DNA of 64,000 nt, taken from assembly GCA_947627185.1 (NCBI GenBank), contig CANQVF010000002.1, positions 62,001 to 126,000 of the forward strand, in the 5' to 3' direction. The notes beneath the pieces are model-generated. The model made no database searches. It was not told the DNA's origin and saw nothing but the letters and a program-made list of their open reading frames with translations. A program made the translations under genes and the position numbers. Below are positions 10,554 through 21,879 of the stretch, in pieces. The stretch is from an uncultured Clostridia bacterium (GTDB taxonomy: Bacteria; Bacillota; Clostridia; TANB77; CAG-508). The first letter of the stretch is position 1, and every line of letters starts with the position of its first letter.

Positions 10554-10588
10554 CGTAATATAAGAAGAAAAAAGGAGAACCGAATAAA

Positions 10589-11563
10589 ATGAAAAAATAT
10601 CTGTTTTTGATTCTTCTGGTCTTTTGTATTACTATTGTAGTTTTAGGAAATTATGTTATGTCCGTAAGAACAACTTTAAAGGACCAGAGTTTAAATTCAA
10701 AAACAAAAGAAAGTTCAGAGATATACACAAGCAACACATTATTAGGTACAGAAGAAAAGTTAACAGATAATAAAATAAATTCAGAAAATTTAGAAGAAAA
10801 TGTTCAAAATTCAAATGAAACTTCAAATGAAGATTTGATTCAAAATTCAAGTGAAAGTTCACAAGATGTAGAAAAACAAAATTTAAATTCAAATGAAAAC
10901 TTAATTCAAAATGAAATTCCAAAAACAAATGAAAATCAAGAACAAATTTTACAAAATATTGTTCAACCATTAGAAAATGAAAAAAATGATGAAGTTGTAG
11001 ATACTAATGTGCAAAATAATAACGTATCTACTAATACTACTACTATTGCTCAACAAGTTCAACCGGTGAAATCAAATTATAGTTTTTTATTAACACCAGA
11101 AAATGTTACCGCTGATATTTTAAATTCAGCTGAAAATGAAATTGGAATATTACCACAAAATGTAGTAAATGCTTTTAATAGAGATGGCTGGAGTATTAAT
11201 ATAACTAATGATAATATAGCTTCAAAATATTTTGGAGGTAGTTATTCAAATGTAATGGGAGCAACTAAAATGGATTCAAAACAAATTATTATTCAAAATA
11301 AAAAAAGTTGCGTTCAAAGTTCAGTTGTTCATGAAATGGGACATTATATAGATTGGCATTTTAATTTTCCAAGTTTAAGTGATGAATTTTGGGAGATATA
11401 TACTCAAGAAATAGGTACATTTAAATCAAGAATTCCAAATTCATCAGCAATAAGAGATGAAATGGAATTTTTTGCTCATACTTTTTACTATTCAGTTAAA
11501 GATCCATCAAAATGTACACCTATGGCATTACAATTTGTTAGAAATTATGTAAACAATATGTAA
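10589..11563 (+). CDS. Secreted/membrane-anchored putative zinc metalloprotease (HExxH)
   Basis: N-terminal TM/signal, Asn/Glu/Ser-rich linker, then VVHEMGHYIDWH ... RDEMEFFAHTFYY. Confidence 0.75.
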   Translation: MKKYLFLILLVFCITIVVLGNYVMSVRTTLKDQSLNSKTKESSEIYTSNTLLGTEEKLTDNKINSENLEENVQNSNETSNEDLIQNSSESSQDVEKQNLNSNENLIQNEIPKTNENQEQILQNIVQPLENEKNDEVVDTNVQNNNVSTNTTTIAQQVQPVKSNYSFLLTPENVTADILNSAENEIGILPQNVVNAFNRDGWSINITNDNIASKYFGGSYSNVMGATKMDSKQIIIQNKKSCVQSSVVHEMGHYIDWHFNFPSLSDEFWEIYTQEIGTFKSRIPNSSAIRDEMEFFAHTFYYSVKDPSKCTPMALQFVRNYVNNM

Positions 11564-11583
11564 ATTATATTAAAAATATTAAA

Positions 11584-11640
11584 AAAATAAATTCAAATTA
11601 ATAGGCAAAGTCTGTCTAATAATTTGAATTTATTTTATTT
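11584..11640 (+). terminator. Intrinsic terminator
   Basis: aaataaattcaaatta ... taatttgaatttatttt followed by T-rich run. Confidence 0.7.
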
Positions 11641-11741
11641 TTTAAATCCATATAAAAACTTTAATAAAATAATTGATAATCTATAAAACAATATGATATA
11701 ATATTAAAGATTAAGTATACAAATATTTTAGGAGGAATTTA

Positions 11742-12482
11742 ATGTTTGGATATGGTGTAGATAGAAGAGTTATATATATTGTACTTGCTATTTTAATGGT
11801 ATATTCATTAATGAATATGTCATCTGATGAATGGATTCAAATAATATTAACTTTACCAGCTGTAATTATTGCAATAACTTTTCATGAATTTGCACATGCA
11901 AATGCTGCAGATAAATTAGGAGATACTACTCCTAGAAATCAAGGAAGATTAACTTTAAATCCGTTATCGCATTTAGATCCATTTGGATTTATACTTCTTA
12001 TGTTTGCACATATTGGTTATGGAAAACCTGTTCAAATAAATCCAAATAATTTTAATAGTAATAAGTCAAGAGGCTTTTGTAGTGCAATGGTTGCTCTAGC
12101 TGGTCCTCTTATGAATTTTTTTATAGCAATTATTGCATGTATAGCGATTGTTCTTTTAGATAAACTTGCAAGTATTGCATTTATGAGTAGTTTTGCAGGA
12201 CAGATTTTAGGACTATTCTTATATATGCTTATAACAATTAATATAGGTTTAGGTGTTTTTAATTTAATACCTTTGCCACCTTTAGATGGAGAAAAAATTT
12301 TTAGAAATATATTGCCTTATAGACTTCAAGAATGGTTAGACTCAAATTATCAAACTTTATATATGGTATTTTTAATTTTATGGATTTTTGGATTTTTAGG
12401 TGTAATTGTTTCACCAGTTATAAATTTAGTTAGTAATGGAATATTTTTTGTGGTAAACAATTTAATAGGTTTATTTATTTAA
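11742..12482 (+). CDS. Site-2 protease (M50) family membrane metalloprotease
   Basis: ITFHEFAHANAADKLGD (HExxH) and NLIPLPPLDGEKIF. Confidence 0.93.
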   Translation: MFGYGVDRRVIYIVLAILMVYSLMNMSSDEWIQIILTLPAVIIAITFHEFAHANAADKLGDTTPRNQGRLTLNPLSHLDPFGFILLMFAHIGYGKPVQINPNNFNSNKSRGFCSAMVALAGPLMNFFIAIIACIAIVLLDKLASIAFMSSFAGQILGLFLYMLITINIGLGVFNLIPLPPLDGEKIFRNILPYRLQEWLDSNYQTLYMVFLILWIFGFLGVIVSPVINLVSNGIFFVVNNLIGLFI

Positions 12483-12487
12483 AATAT

Positions 12488-12517
12488 TTAGGGATAACTT
12501 TTTTAAGTTATCCCTAA
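12488..12517. other. Perfect 13-bp hairpin without U-tract between M50 gene and tsaD
   Basis: ttagggataactt-tttt-aagttatccctaa. Confidence 0.7.
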
Positions 12518-12543
12518 ATGCACATAAAAGTTAGGAGATAAAA

Positions 12544-13539
12544 TTGAAAGATATATTAATAATGGGAATTGAATCTAGTTGTGATGAAACTTCTGTATCA
12601 ATTGTAAAAAATGGTAGAGAAGTTTTATCTAATGTTATTAATTCTCAAATAAAAATACATGAAGAATATGGAGGAGTTGTTCCAGAGATTGCATCAAGAT
12701 GTCATACAGAAGTAATTAATATTATAATGAAACAAGCTTTAGAGAAAGCCCAAATAACTCTAGAAAATATTGATGCTATTGCAGTTACTCAAGGACCAGG
12801 ATTAGTTGGTGCACTTCTAGTTGGTGTTTCTTATGCAAAAGGGTTAAGCTATGCAATAAATAAACCATTGGTAGCAGTAAATCATATTGAAGGACATATT
12901 GCTGGAAATTATTTAACTTATAAAGATTTAAAACCACCATTTATATGTTTAATTATATCTGGTGGACATACTCATTTAGTAAATGTGAAGTCATATAACG
13001 ATTTTGAAATACTTGGAAAAACTAAAGATGATGCAATAGGAGAAGCTTTCGATAAAGTAGCAAGAGTTGTAGGACTTGGATATCCAGGCGGACCAAAAGT
13101 AGATAATTTAGCAAAAAATGGAAAACCTAATATAAAATTACCAGTAACACATTTTGAAAATTTGGATTTTAGTTTTAGTGGAATTAAAACAGCTGTAATA
13201 AATTTAAATCATAAAAACCCTAATATTAATAAAGCTGATTTATGTGCTAGTTTTCAAACAGCTGTTACAGAAATGCTTACAACTAATGTTAGAAAAGCAG
13301 TTAAATTATATAATTCAAATAAAATTGTAATAGCAGGTGGTGTTTCTAGAAATTCTTTTATAAGAAAATCTTTTGATGATTTAGCAAAAGAGTTAAAAAT
13401 AAAAGTATATTATCCAGAACCAATTCTTTGCACAGATAATGCTGCTATGATTGCAAGTGCAGGATATTATAATTTTATAAATGGAGAAAGAGCGGATTTA
13501 ACTTTAAATGCTATTCCAAATTTGAAAATAGGCGATTAG
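12544..13539 (+). CDS. tsaD: tRNA threonylcarbamoyladenosine transferase TsaD (TTG start)
   Basis: MGIESSCDETSVSIV, VNHIEGHIAGN, ISGGHTHLV, GYPGGPKVD. Confidence 0.96.
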   Translation: MKDILIMGIESSCDETSVSIVKNGREVLSNVINSQIKIHEEYGGVVPEIASRCHTEVINIIMKQALEKAQITLENIDAIAVTQGPGLVGALLVGVSYAKGLSYAINKPLVAVNHIEGHIAGNYLTYKDLKPPFICLIISGGHTHLVNVKSYNDFEILGKTKDDAIGEAFDKVARVVGLGYPGGPKVDNLAKNGKPNIKLPVTHFENLDFSFSGIKTAVINLNHKNPNINKADLCASFQTAVTEMLTTNVRKAVKLYNSNKIVIAGGVSRNSFIRKSFDDLAKELKIKVYYPEPILCTDNAAMIASAGYYNFINGERADLTLNAIPNLKIGD

Positions 13540-13564
13540 ATATAATAAAGTAAGGAGAAAATTA

Positions 13565-14269
13565 ATGTCTATATATGTAATAGGCGATTTACATTTATCT
13601 TTTTCAGTAAATAAACCAATGGATGTTTTTGGATATAATTGGGAAAATCATGCTGAAAAAATAAAAGAAAATTGGTTAAAAAAAGTAAAAGAAAATGATA
13701 CAGTTATAATTCCAGGAGATTTTTCTTGGGCTACATATTTAGAAGAAACTTATAAAGATTTTGAATTTTTGAATTTATTACCAGGTAAAAAAATATTGTC
13801 TAAAGGAAACCATGATTATTGGTGGACAACAGTTACTAGTATGAAAAAATATTTAAAAGAAAAAAATTTTTTTAATATAGATTTTTTATATAACAATGCT
13901 TTTTTAATAGAAGATAAAATTATTGTTGGAACTAGAGGTTGGATAAATACTTGGAAATCAGATGAAAATTACAAAATATTAAAAAGAGAAAATGAAAGAC
14001 TTAAATTATCAATTGAAAAAGGAATTAATGAATTTGGAAATGGTAAAGAAATTATAAGTTTCATACATTATCCTCCTTTTTATAAAGAGAATGTAATTCC
14101 AGAAGAAATTGATTTTATTAAAACTCTTGAAAAATATGATATTAAAAAATGTTATTATGCACATCTTCATAGTGATTCACATAAAGAAGCAATAGAAGGA
14201 AAAATAAAAAATATAGATTTTAAATTAGTAAGTTCAGATTATTTAAATTTTGATTTACTAAAAATCTGA
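13565..14269 (+). CDS. Calcineurin-like metallophosphoesterase
   Basis: GDLHLS, PGDFSWA, KGNHDYWW, YAHLHSDSH. Confidence 0.88.
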   Translation: MSIYVIGDLHLSFSVNKPMDVFGYNWENHAEKIKENWLKKVKENDTVIIPGDFSWATYLEETYKDFEFLNLLPGKKILSKGNHDYWWTTVTSMKKYLKEKNFFNIDFLYNNAFLIEDKIIVGTRGWINTWKSDENYKILKRENERLKLSIEKGINEFGNGKEIISFIHYPPFYKENVIPEEIDFIKTLEKYDIKKCYYAHLHSDSHKEAIEGKIKNIDFKLVSSDYLNFDLLKI

Positions 14270-14322
14270 ATTATAAAATAATTTTCTTTTAAGGACTAGA
14301 ATTATAAGTAAAAGGAGAAAAT

Positions 14323-16137
14323 ATGCAAGATAAACAGAAAAATATTAGAAATTTTAGTATAATTGCACATATAGATCATGGAAAATCAACACTAGCAGAT
14401 AGAATTATAGAAATGACTGGTGTTCTTTCTCAAAGAGAAATGGAATCCCAAGTATTGGATAATATGGATATTGAACGTGAAAGAGGAATTACTATAAAAT
14501 CCCAAGCTGTTAAAATGAACTATACTGCAAAAAATGGGCAAACTTATGAATTTAATTTAATTGATACACCAGGACATGTTGATTTTAATTATGAAGTATC
14601 AAGAAGTTTAGCAGCATGTGAAGGTGCAATTTTAGTAGTAGATAGTACTCAAGGAGTTGAAGCTCAAACACTGGCAAATGTTTATTTAGCTTTAGATGAT
14701 AATTTAGAAATTGTTCCAGTAATAAATAAGGTAGATCTTCCAAATGCAAGACCAGATGAAGTAAAAAAAGAAATAGAAGATATTATTGGAATTCCAGCAA
14801 TGGATGCTCCATGCATTTCCGCCAAAACAGGATTAAATGTTGAAGAAGTTTTAGAAAGAATAGTTTCTGATATTCCAGCACCATCTGGAGATGCAAATGA
14901 AAAACTTCAAGCACTTATATTTGATTCATATTATGATAATTATAAAGGTGCATTAAGTTATGTAAGAATAAAAAATGGAACTGTAAAAGCAAATGATGAA
15001 ATATTATTTATGGCAACAGGAAAATCTTTTACTGTAACAGAAGTTGGATATTTTGGAGCTGGAAGTTATATACCAACAGATAAATTAGAAGCAGGAGAAG
15101 TAGGATATATTGCAGCGAGTGTAAAAACGGTTTCAGATTTACATGTTGGAGATACAATAACACTTAAAAATAATTCAGCTAATGAGCCACTTCCAGGATA
15201 TAAAAAAGCCAATTCTATGGTATATTGCGGAATGTATCCATTAGATGGCAGTGAATATGAGGCTTTAAAAGAAGCTTTAGAAAAATTAAAATTGAATGAT
15301 GCTGCATTAAATTATGAACCAGAAACTTCAGCAGCATTAGGATTTGGTTTTAGGTGTGGATTTTTAGGATTATTACATTTAGAAATTATAATAGAAAGAT
15401 TAGAAAGAGAATTTGATTTAGGACTAATTACAACAGCACCTTCAGTTATTTATCAAGTACATAAAACATCTGGTGAAGTAATAGAACTTTATAACCCTAC
15501 TGAACTTCCACCTCAAACCGAAATTAGTTTTATGGAAGAACCAATAATGAAAGCAGAAATAATGATTCCAAAAGAATTTGTTGGAAATGTTATGAAAGTT
15601 TGCCAAGATAGAAGAGGCATATATTTAGACATGAAATACTTAGATACTAATAGAGTAACTTTAGAATACGAATTACCTTTAAATGAAATAATATATGATT
15701 TTTTTGATACTATAAAATCTAAAACTAAAGGATATGCTTCAGTAGATTATGAATTTAAAGAATATAGAAGAGCAGATTTAGTAAAATTAGATTTACACAT
15801 AAATAATGAAGCAGTAGATGCTTTATCTTTTATAATTCATAAGAATTCTGCTTATGAAAGAGGCAGAAAAATGGCAGAAAAACTAAAAAAAGTTATACCA
15901 AGACAACTTTTTGAAATTCCAATACAAGCTGTTGTTGGTGGAAAAATAATAGCAAGAGAAACATTATCTGCTATGAGAAAAGATGTTTTAGCAAAATGTT
16001 ATGGTGGAGATATTACAAGGAAGAAAAAATTATTAGAAAAGCAGAAAAAAGGTAAAAAGAAAATGAGACAAATTGGTAATGTTGAAGTACCACAAGAAGC
16101 ATTTTTAGCTGTACTTAAACTAGATGATGAAGAATAA
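14323..16137 (+). CDS. lepA: Elongation factor 4 (LepA)
   Basis: [35 protein letters not shown]; full-length LepA architecture. Confidence 0.97.
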   Translation: MQDKQKNIRNFSIIAHIDHGKSTLADRIIEMTGVLSQREMESQVLDNMDIERERGITIKSQAVKMNYTAKNGQTYEFNLIDTPGHVDFNYEVSRSLAACEGAILVVDSTQGVEAQTLANVYLALDDNLEIVPVINKVDLPNARPDEVKKEIEDIIGIPAMDAPCISAKTGLNVEEVLERIVSDIPAPSGDANEKLQALIFDSYYDNYKGALSYVRIKNGTVKANDEILFMATGKSFTVTEVGYFGAGSYIPTDKLEAGEVGYIAASVKTVSDLHVGDTITLKNNSANEPLPGYKKANSMVYCGMYPLDGSEYEALKEALEKLKLNDAALNYEPETSAALGFGFRCGFLGLLHLEIIIERLEREFDLGLITTAPSVIYQVHKTSGEVIELYNPTELPPQTEISFMEEPIMKAEIMIPKEFVGNVMKVCQDRRGIYLDMKYLDTNRVTLEYELPLNEIIYDFFDTIKSKTKGYASVDYEFKEYRRADLVKLDLHINNEAVDALSFIIHKNSAYERGRKMAEKLKKVIPRQLFEIPIQAVVGGKIIARETLSAMRKDVLAKCYGGDITRKKKLLEKQKKGKKKMRQIGNVEVPQEAFLAVLKLDDEE

Positions 16138-17131
16138 GTTTATAGGTAACTTAAAACCTAAATTTAAAAATAGGAATGAAAAAATGGAAAACGAAAATAG
16201 AAGAAATATGCAAAGAAGAAAAGGTGAACGTAGAGGAGAAGATAGAAGAAAAGGTTTTGATAGAAGGCAAAAGCAAATACCTTTAGAAAATGGAATAAAA
16301 AATAGACGTATTGAAAATAGACGTTCAAATCAAGAAAGAAGAATTGCTGAAAGACGTTCAAATAATGATAGGAGAAGTAGTGAAGAATCAATTGAAGAAA
16401 ATTCTTATGATGATATAGTTTTTGGAAGAAATGCTGTTTTAGAACTTTTAAAATCTGGTAAAGATATAAATAAAATATTTATAGAAACAGGTGAAAAACA
16501 TGGTTCTATAAAAGAAATTATAGGTAAAGCTAAAGAAAATAAAATTGTTTTAGTTGAAGTAGATAAACAAAAATTAGATTCAATGGCAGAAAATAATCAA
16601 GGTGTTATTGCAGTAGTTCCACCATTTAATTATTGTGAAATAGAAGATATTTTAGAATATGCTAAAGAAAAAAATGAAGATCCATTTGTTCTAATATTAG
16701 ATGGAATAGAAGATCCACATAATTTAGGTTCGATAATAAGAACAGCTGAGACTGCTGGAATTCATGGAATAATAATTCCAAAAAGAAGATGTGTTTCTGT
16801 AAATAGCACAGTTGCAAAAGTATCTACTGGTGCAGTTTCATATGTTAAAATTGCTAGAGTTAATAATTTGAATGAAACAATAAAAAAATTGAAAGATTCT
16901 GGACTTTGGATTATAGGAACAGATGGAGAAGCAAATACTTTGTATTATAATCAAGATTTAAAAGGACCTTTAGGGATAATAATAGGAAGTGAAGGATTTG
17001 GAATGAGTAAATTAGTTAAAGAAAATTCTGATATTTTAATAAAAATTCCAATGAAAGGAAAAATAACTTCTCTAAATGCATCAGTTTCTGCAGGAATTAT
17101 AATATATGAAGCTGTAAAACAAAGAATGTAA
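16124..17131 (+). CDS. rlmB: SpoU/TrmH-family 23S rRNA 2'-O-methyltransferase with Arg-rich N-terminal extension
   Basis: [51 protein letters not shown]; overlaps lepA 3' end by 14 nt; start uncertain. Confidence 0.85.
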   Translation: MMKNKFIGNLKPKFKNRNEKMENENRRNMQRRKGERRGEDRRKGFDRRQKQIPLENGIKNRRIENRRSNQERRIAERRSNNDRRSSEESIEENSYDDIVFGRNAVLELLKSGKDINKIFIETGEKHGSIKEIIGKAKENKIVLVEVDKQKLDSMAENNQGVIAVVPPFNYCEIEDILEYAKEKNEDPFVLILDGIEDPHNLGSIIRTAETAGIHGIIIPKRRCVSVNSTVAKVSTGAVSYVKIARVNNLNETIKKLKDSGLWIIGTDGEANTLYYNQDLKGPLGIIIGSEGFGMSKLVKENSDILIKIPMKGKITSLNASVSAGIIIYEAVKQRM

Positions 17132-17169
17132 TAATAAAATTATAAGAAATAAAAAAAAGAAGGAATTAA

Positions 17170-18906
17170 ATGAAAGAAACAATAAAAAATATTAGAAGAG
17201 TATATCAATACGGAAAAGAATATAGAAAAAACTTATTTGAAATGTTTTTTGCTGTAATTAGTAGTACTATTATAAATATTATTCTTCCACTATTTACAGC
17301 AAAACAAATAGTTTATTTTACATCTAATTTGTGGCAACAATTATTAATTGTTTCACTAGTTATTTTTGTTGTCCAAGCTTATATAAGTTTTGCAGCAATG
17401 TTTTTCACAAGAAGAAATAGTCAACATTTTTTGAGAGGAACAATTAAAAATCTTCAAATACGATTGGGAAAAGAAATTTTAAGAATAAATCAAAAGGACT
17501 TAGACAATACTTCTTCTGGAATATTTACTCAAAGAATGATTAATGATACAGAAAAAATGGCCAGTTTTATTGGATGGGATGGTTTAGATCATTTAAGACA
17601 TATATTTGCAAATATTGGAGCTTTATTTGCAACATTTGTTATTAATAGACAAGTATTTATATATTATTTGATGGTATCTATTATTTTAACAATTTTATAT
17701 AATAATAAAACAAAACGAAAAGGTGAAATAGATGTGCAGTTTCGTAATAAAACAGAAAAGGTTTCAAGTTTAATTAGTGAACTCATTAGAGGAGTTAGAG
17801 ACATAAAAATGTTAAATGCACAAAATAGCTTTATGGTAAAGCTAGAAGAAAATATAACAGAACAGAATGAAAAAAGATTTGAAATGGGAAAAGTTAATAG
17901 AACATATGTCTATATAATTGATACATTAAAGGCATTATTTGAATTAGGATTAATACTTTTACTAATTTACCTTATAAAAAATAATATAATAACTGTGGCT
18001 ATTGCTATTGCTCTATTTAATTATAAATCTGGAATTATGACATTAGTTATGGAACATATATCTTCTTATATGGAACTTGCCAAAAATTTTAATATTTCTT
18101 GTGATAGAGTTTTTAGTATATTGGATAATAAAACATTTACAAAAGAAACATTTGGAAAGAAACATTTAGAAGATATAAAAGGAAATTTTGAATTTAGAAA
18201 TGTTACATTTGGATATAATGAAAATAAAAAAGTATTAGATAATATGAATTTTAAAATAAATGCTTGCGAAATGGTTGGATTTGTTGGAAAAAGTGGAGTA
18301 GGAAAAACTACAATATTTAATTTGTTATGTAAAATGTATTCTGTGCAATCAGGAGAAATTTTATTAGAAAATACTAATATTAACGAATTAGATGAAGATA
18401 CAATTAGAGGAAACATGACAATAATTAGCCAAAATCCATACATTTTTAATTTAAGTATTAAAGATAATTTAAAACTAGTAAAAGAAGATTTAACAGATGA
18501 AGAAATGAGAAAAGCATGTAAGATAGCATGTTTAGATGAATTTATTGAAGAACTGCCAAATAAATATGATACGATAGTAGGAGAGGCAGGTGTAATTTTA
18601 TCTGGTGGTCAAAAACAAAGACTTGCTATAGCAAGAGCTTTTCTACAAAAAACTAAGATTATTTTGTTTGATGAGGCAACTAGTAGTTTAGATAATGAAA
18701 CACAATCAGAAATTCAAAAAGCTATAAGTAATTTAAAAAATGAATATACAATTTTAATCATTGCTCATAGATTGTCTACCATAATAAATTGCAATAAAAT
18801 TATGGTAGTAGAAGATGGTAAAATAAGTGATATTGGTACACATGAAGAATTAATTAGTAGAAATTATACATATCAAGCTTTATGCAAAACAGAATTATTA
18901 AAATAA
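17170..18906 (+). CDS. ABC transporter, fused TM and ATP-binding domains
   Basis: GKSGVGKTTIFNLL Walker A, LSGGQKQRLAIARAFL signature, IILFDEATSSLD Walker B. Confidence 0.94.
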   Translation: MKETIKNIRRVYQYGKEYRKNLFEMFFAVISSTIINIILPLFTAKQIVYFTSNLWQQLLIVSLVIFVVQAYISFAAMFFTRRNSQHFLRGTIKNLQIRLGKEILRINQKDLDNTSSGIFTQRMINDTEKMASFIGWDGLDHLRHIFANIGALFATFVINRQVFIYYLMVSIILTILYNNKTKRKGEIDVQFRNKTEKVSSLISELIRGVRDIKMLNAQNSFMVKLEENITEQNEKRFEMGKVNRTYVYIIDTLKALFELGLILLLIYLIKNNIITVAIAIALFNYKSGIMTLVMEHISSYMELAKNFNISCDRVFSILDNKTFTKETFGKKHLEDIKGNFEFRNVTFGYNENKKVLDNMNFKINACEMVGFVGKSGVGKTTIFNLLCKMYSVQSGEILLENTNINELDEDTIRGNMTIISQNPYIFNLSIKDNLKLVKEDLTDEEMRKACKIACLDEFIEELPNKYDTIVGEAGVILSGGQKQRLAIARAFLQKTKIILFDEATSSLDNETQSEIQKAISNLKNEYTILIIAHRLSTIINCNKIMVVEDGKISDIGTHEELISRNYTYQALCKTELLK

Positions 18907-18938
18907 AGAGTAAAACAAATCTTGTTTTACTCTTTTTT
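18905..18938. terminator. Intrinsic terminator between convergent genes
   Basis: aaagagtaaaacaa-atc-ttgttttactctttttt. Confidence 0.85.
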
Positions 18939-18990
18939 ATATTATTATATAATTCTAAAAAATATTAATAAAAATATATAATTGGAAAAT

Positions 18991-19923
18991 TTATATGTAT
19001 ATAATGTTAAAACATTTAAAATCATTTAAACAATTATTTTCTAAGCAACTTAAATAGATATCTAGTTCATCAATATTTTTACAAGCTCTTATAATAACTG
19101 GATTTAAATTTGTATTAAAGAACAATTCATTTGCTAAATTAATTGTTTGTAAAAAAGGTATTTTAGATTTTTTTGCTAAATTAAATGTTTCTCTAAATCT
19201 AGAAAAAGAAGCATTTTTAAACTTATTTAAAGAAATAGTAAATTTTTTATCTACAATTTCTTGCATAGATGAATACATTTCTTTATTATTTAAAAATAAT
19301 AATTCTAATTCATTTATTGAATACGGCAAAATAGCAGTTTGATTTTCAATAGATATTAATAATGTTTTATCAAGCAGGTTTTGAGTTTCAGTTTCTGGAA
19401 TGTAGCTATTTTCTTCTTTAATATTTTCTACGTTTTCATCATTTTCAAAAATTTCTTTATTTTCAAATATTATATTTTCATCTTTTTCAAAAATTGGTAT
19501 AGGCGGTAAATTTTCAGGAAATACAACTTCCATATATTTTAAAAGTGATTCCATAAAAGAATAATAAAAAATATTATCTTCAGAAATTTTTGCAAATAAT
19601 TTCATATATTTACTATTATATTCATCAAAAGAATATTGCTCATTTGAAGTTGATTTTAAAATATTTTCTAAATATTTTTTTAAATCTATGATTTCATTAA
19701 TATTTTTCTTTATATTGTCGAAACTTTTTTGAATACTATTTAAACATGAAATTAAAGAATTATCATCTTTAGGATCATTAGCATTGTAAATACCTTCAGA
19801 TATTTTTTCAAGATATAAAAGTAAAGTTTTTTTAAGTTGCCTTTGCTCATCTAAAGTATTATTTAAATTTTTTAATTCATTATTTATAATATTTTCATCC
19901 ACTGTAAATTTAGACCCAATCAT
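18991..19923 (-). CDS. Hypothetical protein, coiled-coil N-terminal half
   Basis: ORF with RBS-like ggataaaatg; no recognised family. Confidence 0.7.
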   Translation of the reverse strand: MIGSKFTVDENIINNELKNLNNTLDEQRQLKKTLLLYLEKISEGIYNANDPKDDNSLISCLNSIQKSFDNIKKNINEIIDLKKYLENILKSTSNEQYSFDEYNSKYMKLFAKISEDNIFYYSFMESLLKYMEVVFPENLPPIPIFEKDENIIFENKEIFENDENVENIKEENSYIPETETQNLLDKTLLISIENQTAILPYSINELELLFLNNKEMYSSMQEIVDKKFTISLNKFKNASFSRFRETFNLAKKSKIPFLQTINLANELFFNTNLNPVIIRACKNIDELDIYLSCLENNCLNDFKCFNIIYI

Positions 19924-20005
19924 TTTATCCTCCGTTTACAAATAAATTATATTATAAAGAAAATTAAAATACAATTATATTTTTGTAAAAAAATGTTAAT
20001 TTTGC

Positions 20006-20034
20006 TTGCAAAGAGTTTTATAAAATGTTAAAAT
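20006..20034 (+). promoter_or_regulatory. Putative pyrG promoter
   Basis: TTGCAA-17 nt-TAAAAT upstream of the leader hairpin (coordinates approximate). Confidence 0.5.
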
Positions 20035-20058
20035 ATTTACATTAGAAGACATGAATCG

Positions 20059-20108
20059 AAACAGATTTAAAAAAAAAACCCATTTTTTAAATCTGTTTTT
20101 TTATTTTT
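20059..20108 (+). terminator. Leader terminator/attenuator upstream of pyrG
   Basis: aaacagatttaaaaaa ... ttttttaaatctgttt hairpin followed by T-run, located between putative promoter and pyrG RBS. Confidence 0.75.
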
Positions 20109-20157
20109 TAGTACTTTTTGTACAGTTAAAAAATAAATTAATTTGAAAGGAGCTAAA

Positions 20158-21756
20158 ATGAGTACAAAGTATATTTTTATAACAGGAGGAGTTGTGTCAG
20201 GATTAGGAAAAGGAATAACAGCATCATCTTTAGGAAGATTACTTAAAAATAGAGGATATAAAGTAATAAATCAAAAATTTGATCCATACATTAATGTTGA
20301 TCCTGGAACAATGAGTCCTTATGAACACGGAGAAGTTTTTGTTACAGATGATGGAGCAGAAACTGATTTGGATTTAGGACATTATGAGAGATTTACAGAT
20401 GTAAATTTAACTACAAATTGTAGTGTAAGTTCAGGAAAAATATACCAAAGTGTTATAAATAAAGAAAGAAGAGGAGATTATTTAGGAAAAACAGTACAGG
20501 TAATTCCTCATGTAACAAATGAAATAAAAGAAAATATATATAGTTTTGAAGGAAAAGCAGATATTGTTATAACAGAATTAGGAGGAACCATTGGAGATAT
20601 AGAAGGATTAGCTTTTGTAGAAGCCATAAGACAAGTAGGATTAGAAAAAAATCCAGATGATGTTATATATATACATGTAACTCTTCTTCCATATATATCT
20701 GGTTCAAATGAATTGAAATCAAAACCTACTCAACACTCTGTTAAAGAATTACAATCTTTTGGAATAAAACCAGATATTTTAGTATGTAGATCAGAAACAG
20801 AAATTCCAAATGAAATCAGGCAAAAATTGGCTCTTTTCTGCAATGTTAGACCAGAATGTGTAATTCCAAATCTTACTGCTGAAAATCTTTATGCAGTACC
20901 ACTTATGTTAGAAAAACATGGTTTAGCAAGAGCTGTTTGTGAAAAATTAAAATTAGAAAACAAAGAACCTAAAAATGAAGAATGGGAAAAATTAATAGAA
21001 ACAATTAGAAACTTAAAAGGTGAAGTAAATATTGCATTAGTAGGAAAATATATGCAACTTCAAGATTCATATTTATCAGTTGCAGAAAGTTTAAGACATG
21101 GTGGATTTGCAAATGGAGTTAAAGTTAATGTTGGCTTTATAGATTCTGAAACAATAAATGAAGATACAGTTGATGATATTCTTAAAAATTATGATGGTAT
21201 TTTAGTTCCAGGTGGTTTTGGAAACAGAGGAATTGAAGGAAAAATAACAGCAATAAAATATGCAAGAGAAAATAAAATACCATTTTTAGGAATTTGTTTG
21301 GGTATGCAAATGGCAGTTGTTGAGTTTGCAAGAAATGTTTTAGGATTAAAAGATGCAAATTCAGCAGAATTTAGTGAGCAAACTAAAAATGCAGTTATAC
21401 ATATTATGGAAACACAAAAAAATGTTACTAAAAAAGGTGGTACAATGAGACTTGGAAGTTATCCTTGTACTATAAAAAAAGATACATTGGCATATAGAAT
21501 TTATGAAAAAGAGCATATAGATGAAAGACATAGACATAGATTTGAATATAATAATGATTATAAAGATGAATTTGAGAAAGCAGGACTTATTTGTTCAGGA
21601 ACATCTCCAGATGGAACTTTAGTGGAAATAGTTGAAAATATAAATCATCCATTTTTTATAGCAGGACAATTTCATCCAGAATTTAAATCAAGACCAGATA
21701 AACCAGCACCACTTTTTAAAGCATTAATAAAAGCTGCAATAGAAAACAAAAAATAA
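20158..21756 (+). CDS. pyrG: CTP synthase
   Basis: [73 protein letters not shown] at 20158 after aaaggag. Confidence 0.97.
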   Translation: MSTKYIFITGGVVSGLGKGITASSLGRLLKNRGYKVINQKFDPYINVDPGTMSPYEHGEVFVTDDGAETDLDLGHYERFTDVNLTTNCSVSSGKIYQSVINKERRGDYLGKTVQVIPHVTNEIKENIYSFEGKADIVITELGGTIGDIEGLAFVEAIRQVGLEKNPDDVIYIHVTLLPYISGSNELKSKPTQHSVKELQSFGIKPDILVCRSETEIPNEIRQKLALFCNVRPECVIPNLTAENLYAVPLMLEKHGLARAVCEKLKLENKEPKNEEWEKLIETIRNLKGEVNIALVGKYMQLQDSYLSVAESLRHGGFANGVKVNVGFIDSETINEDTVDDILKNYDGILVPGGFGNRGIEGKITAIKYARENKIPFLGICLGMQMAVVEFARNVLGLKDANSAEFSEQTKNAVIHIMETQKNVTKKGGTMRLGSYPCTIKKDTLAYRIYEKEHIDERHRHRFEYNNDYKDEFEKAGLICSGTSPDGTLVEIVENINHPFFIAGQFHPEFKSRPDKPAPLFKALIKAAIENKK

Positions 21757-21879
21757 TTTATTAAAATTTTAAAATAAAAAATATTTGAGAATAAATTATA
21801 AAAAAAAATAAAATAATAAATTTGTATTAAGAAGTAAAATAAAACTGGGATAATAAAGCTTATCTCAGTTTTTGAAGGT

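Noticed and set aside
12488-12517. Hairpin before tsaD as strong intrinsic terminator
   Set aside because: Stem is perfect but lacks the following U-tract, so kept only as an unassigned hairpin
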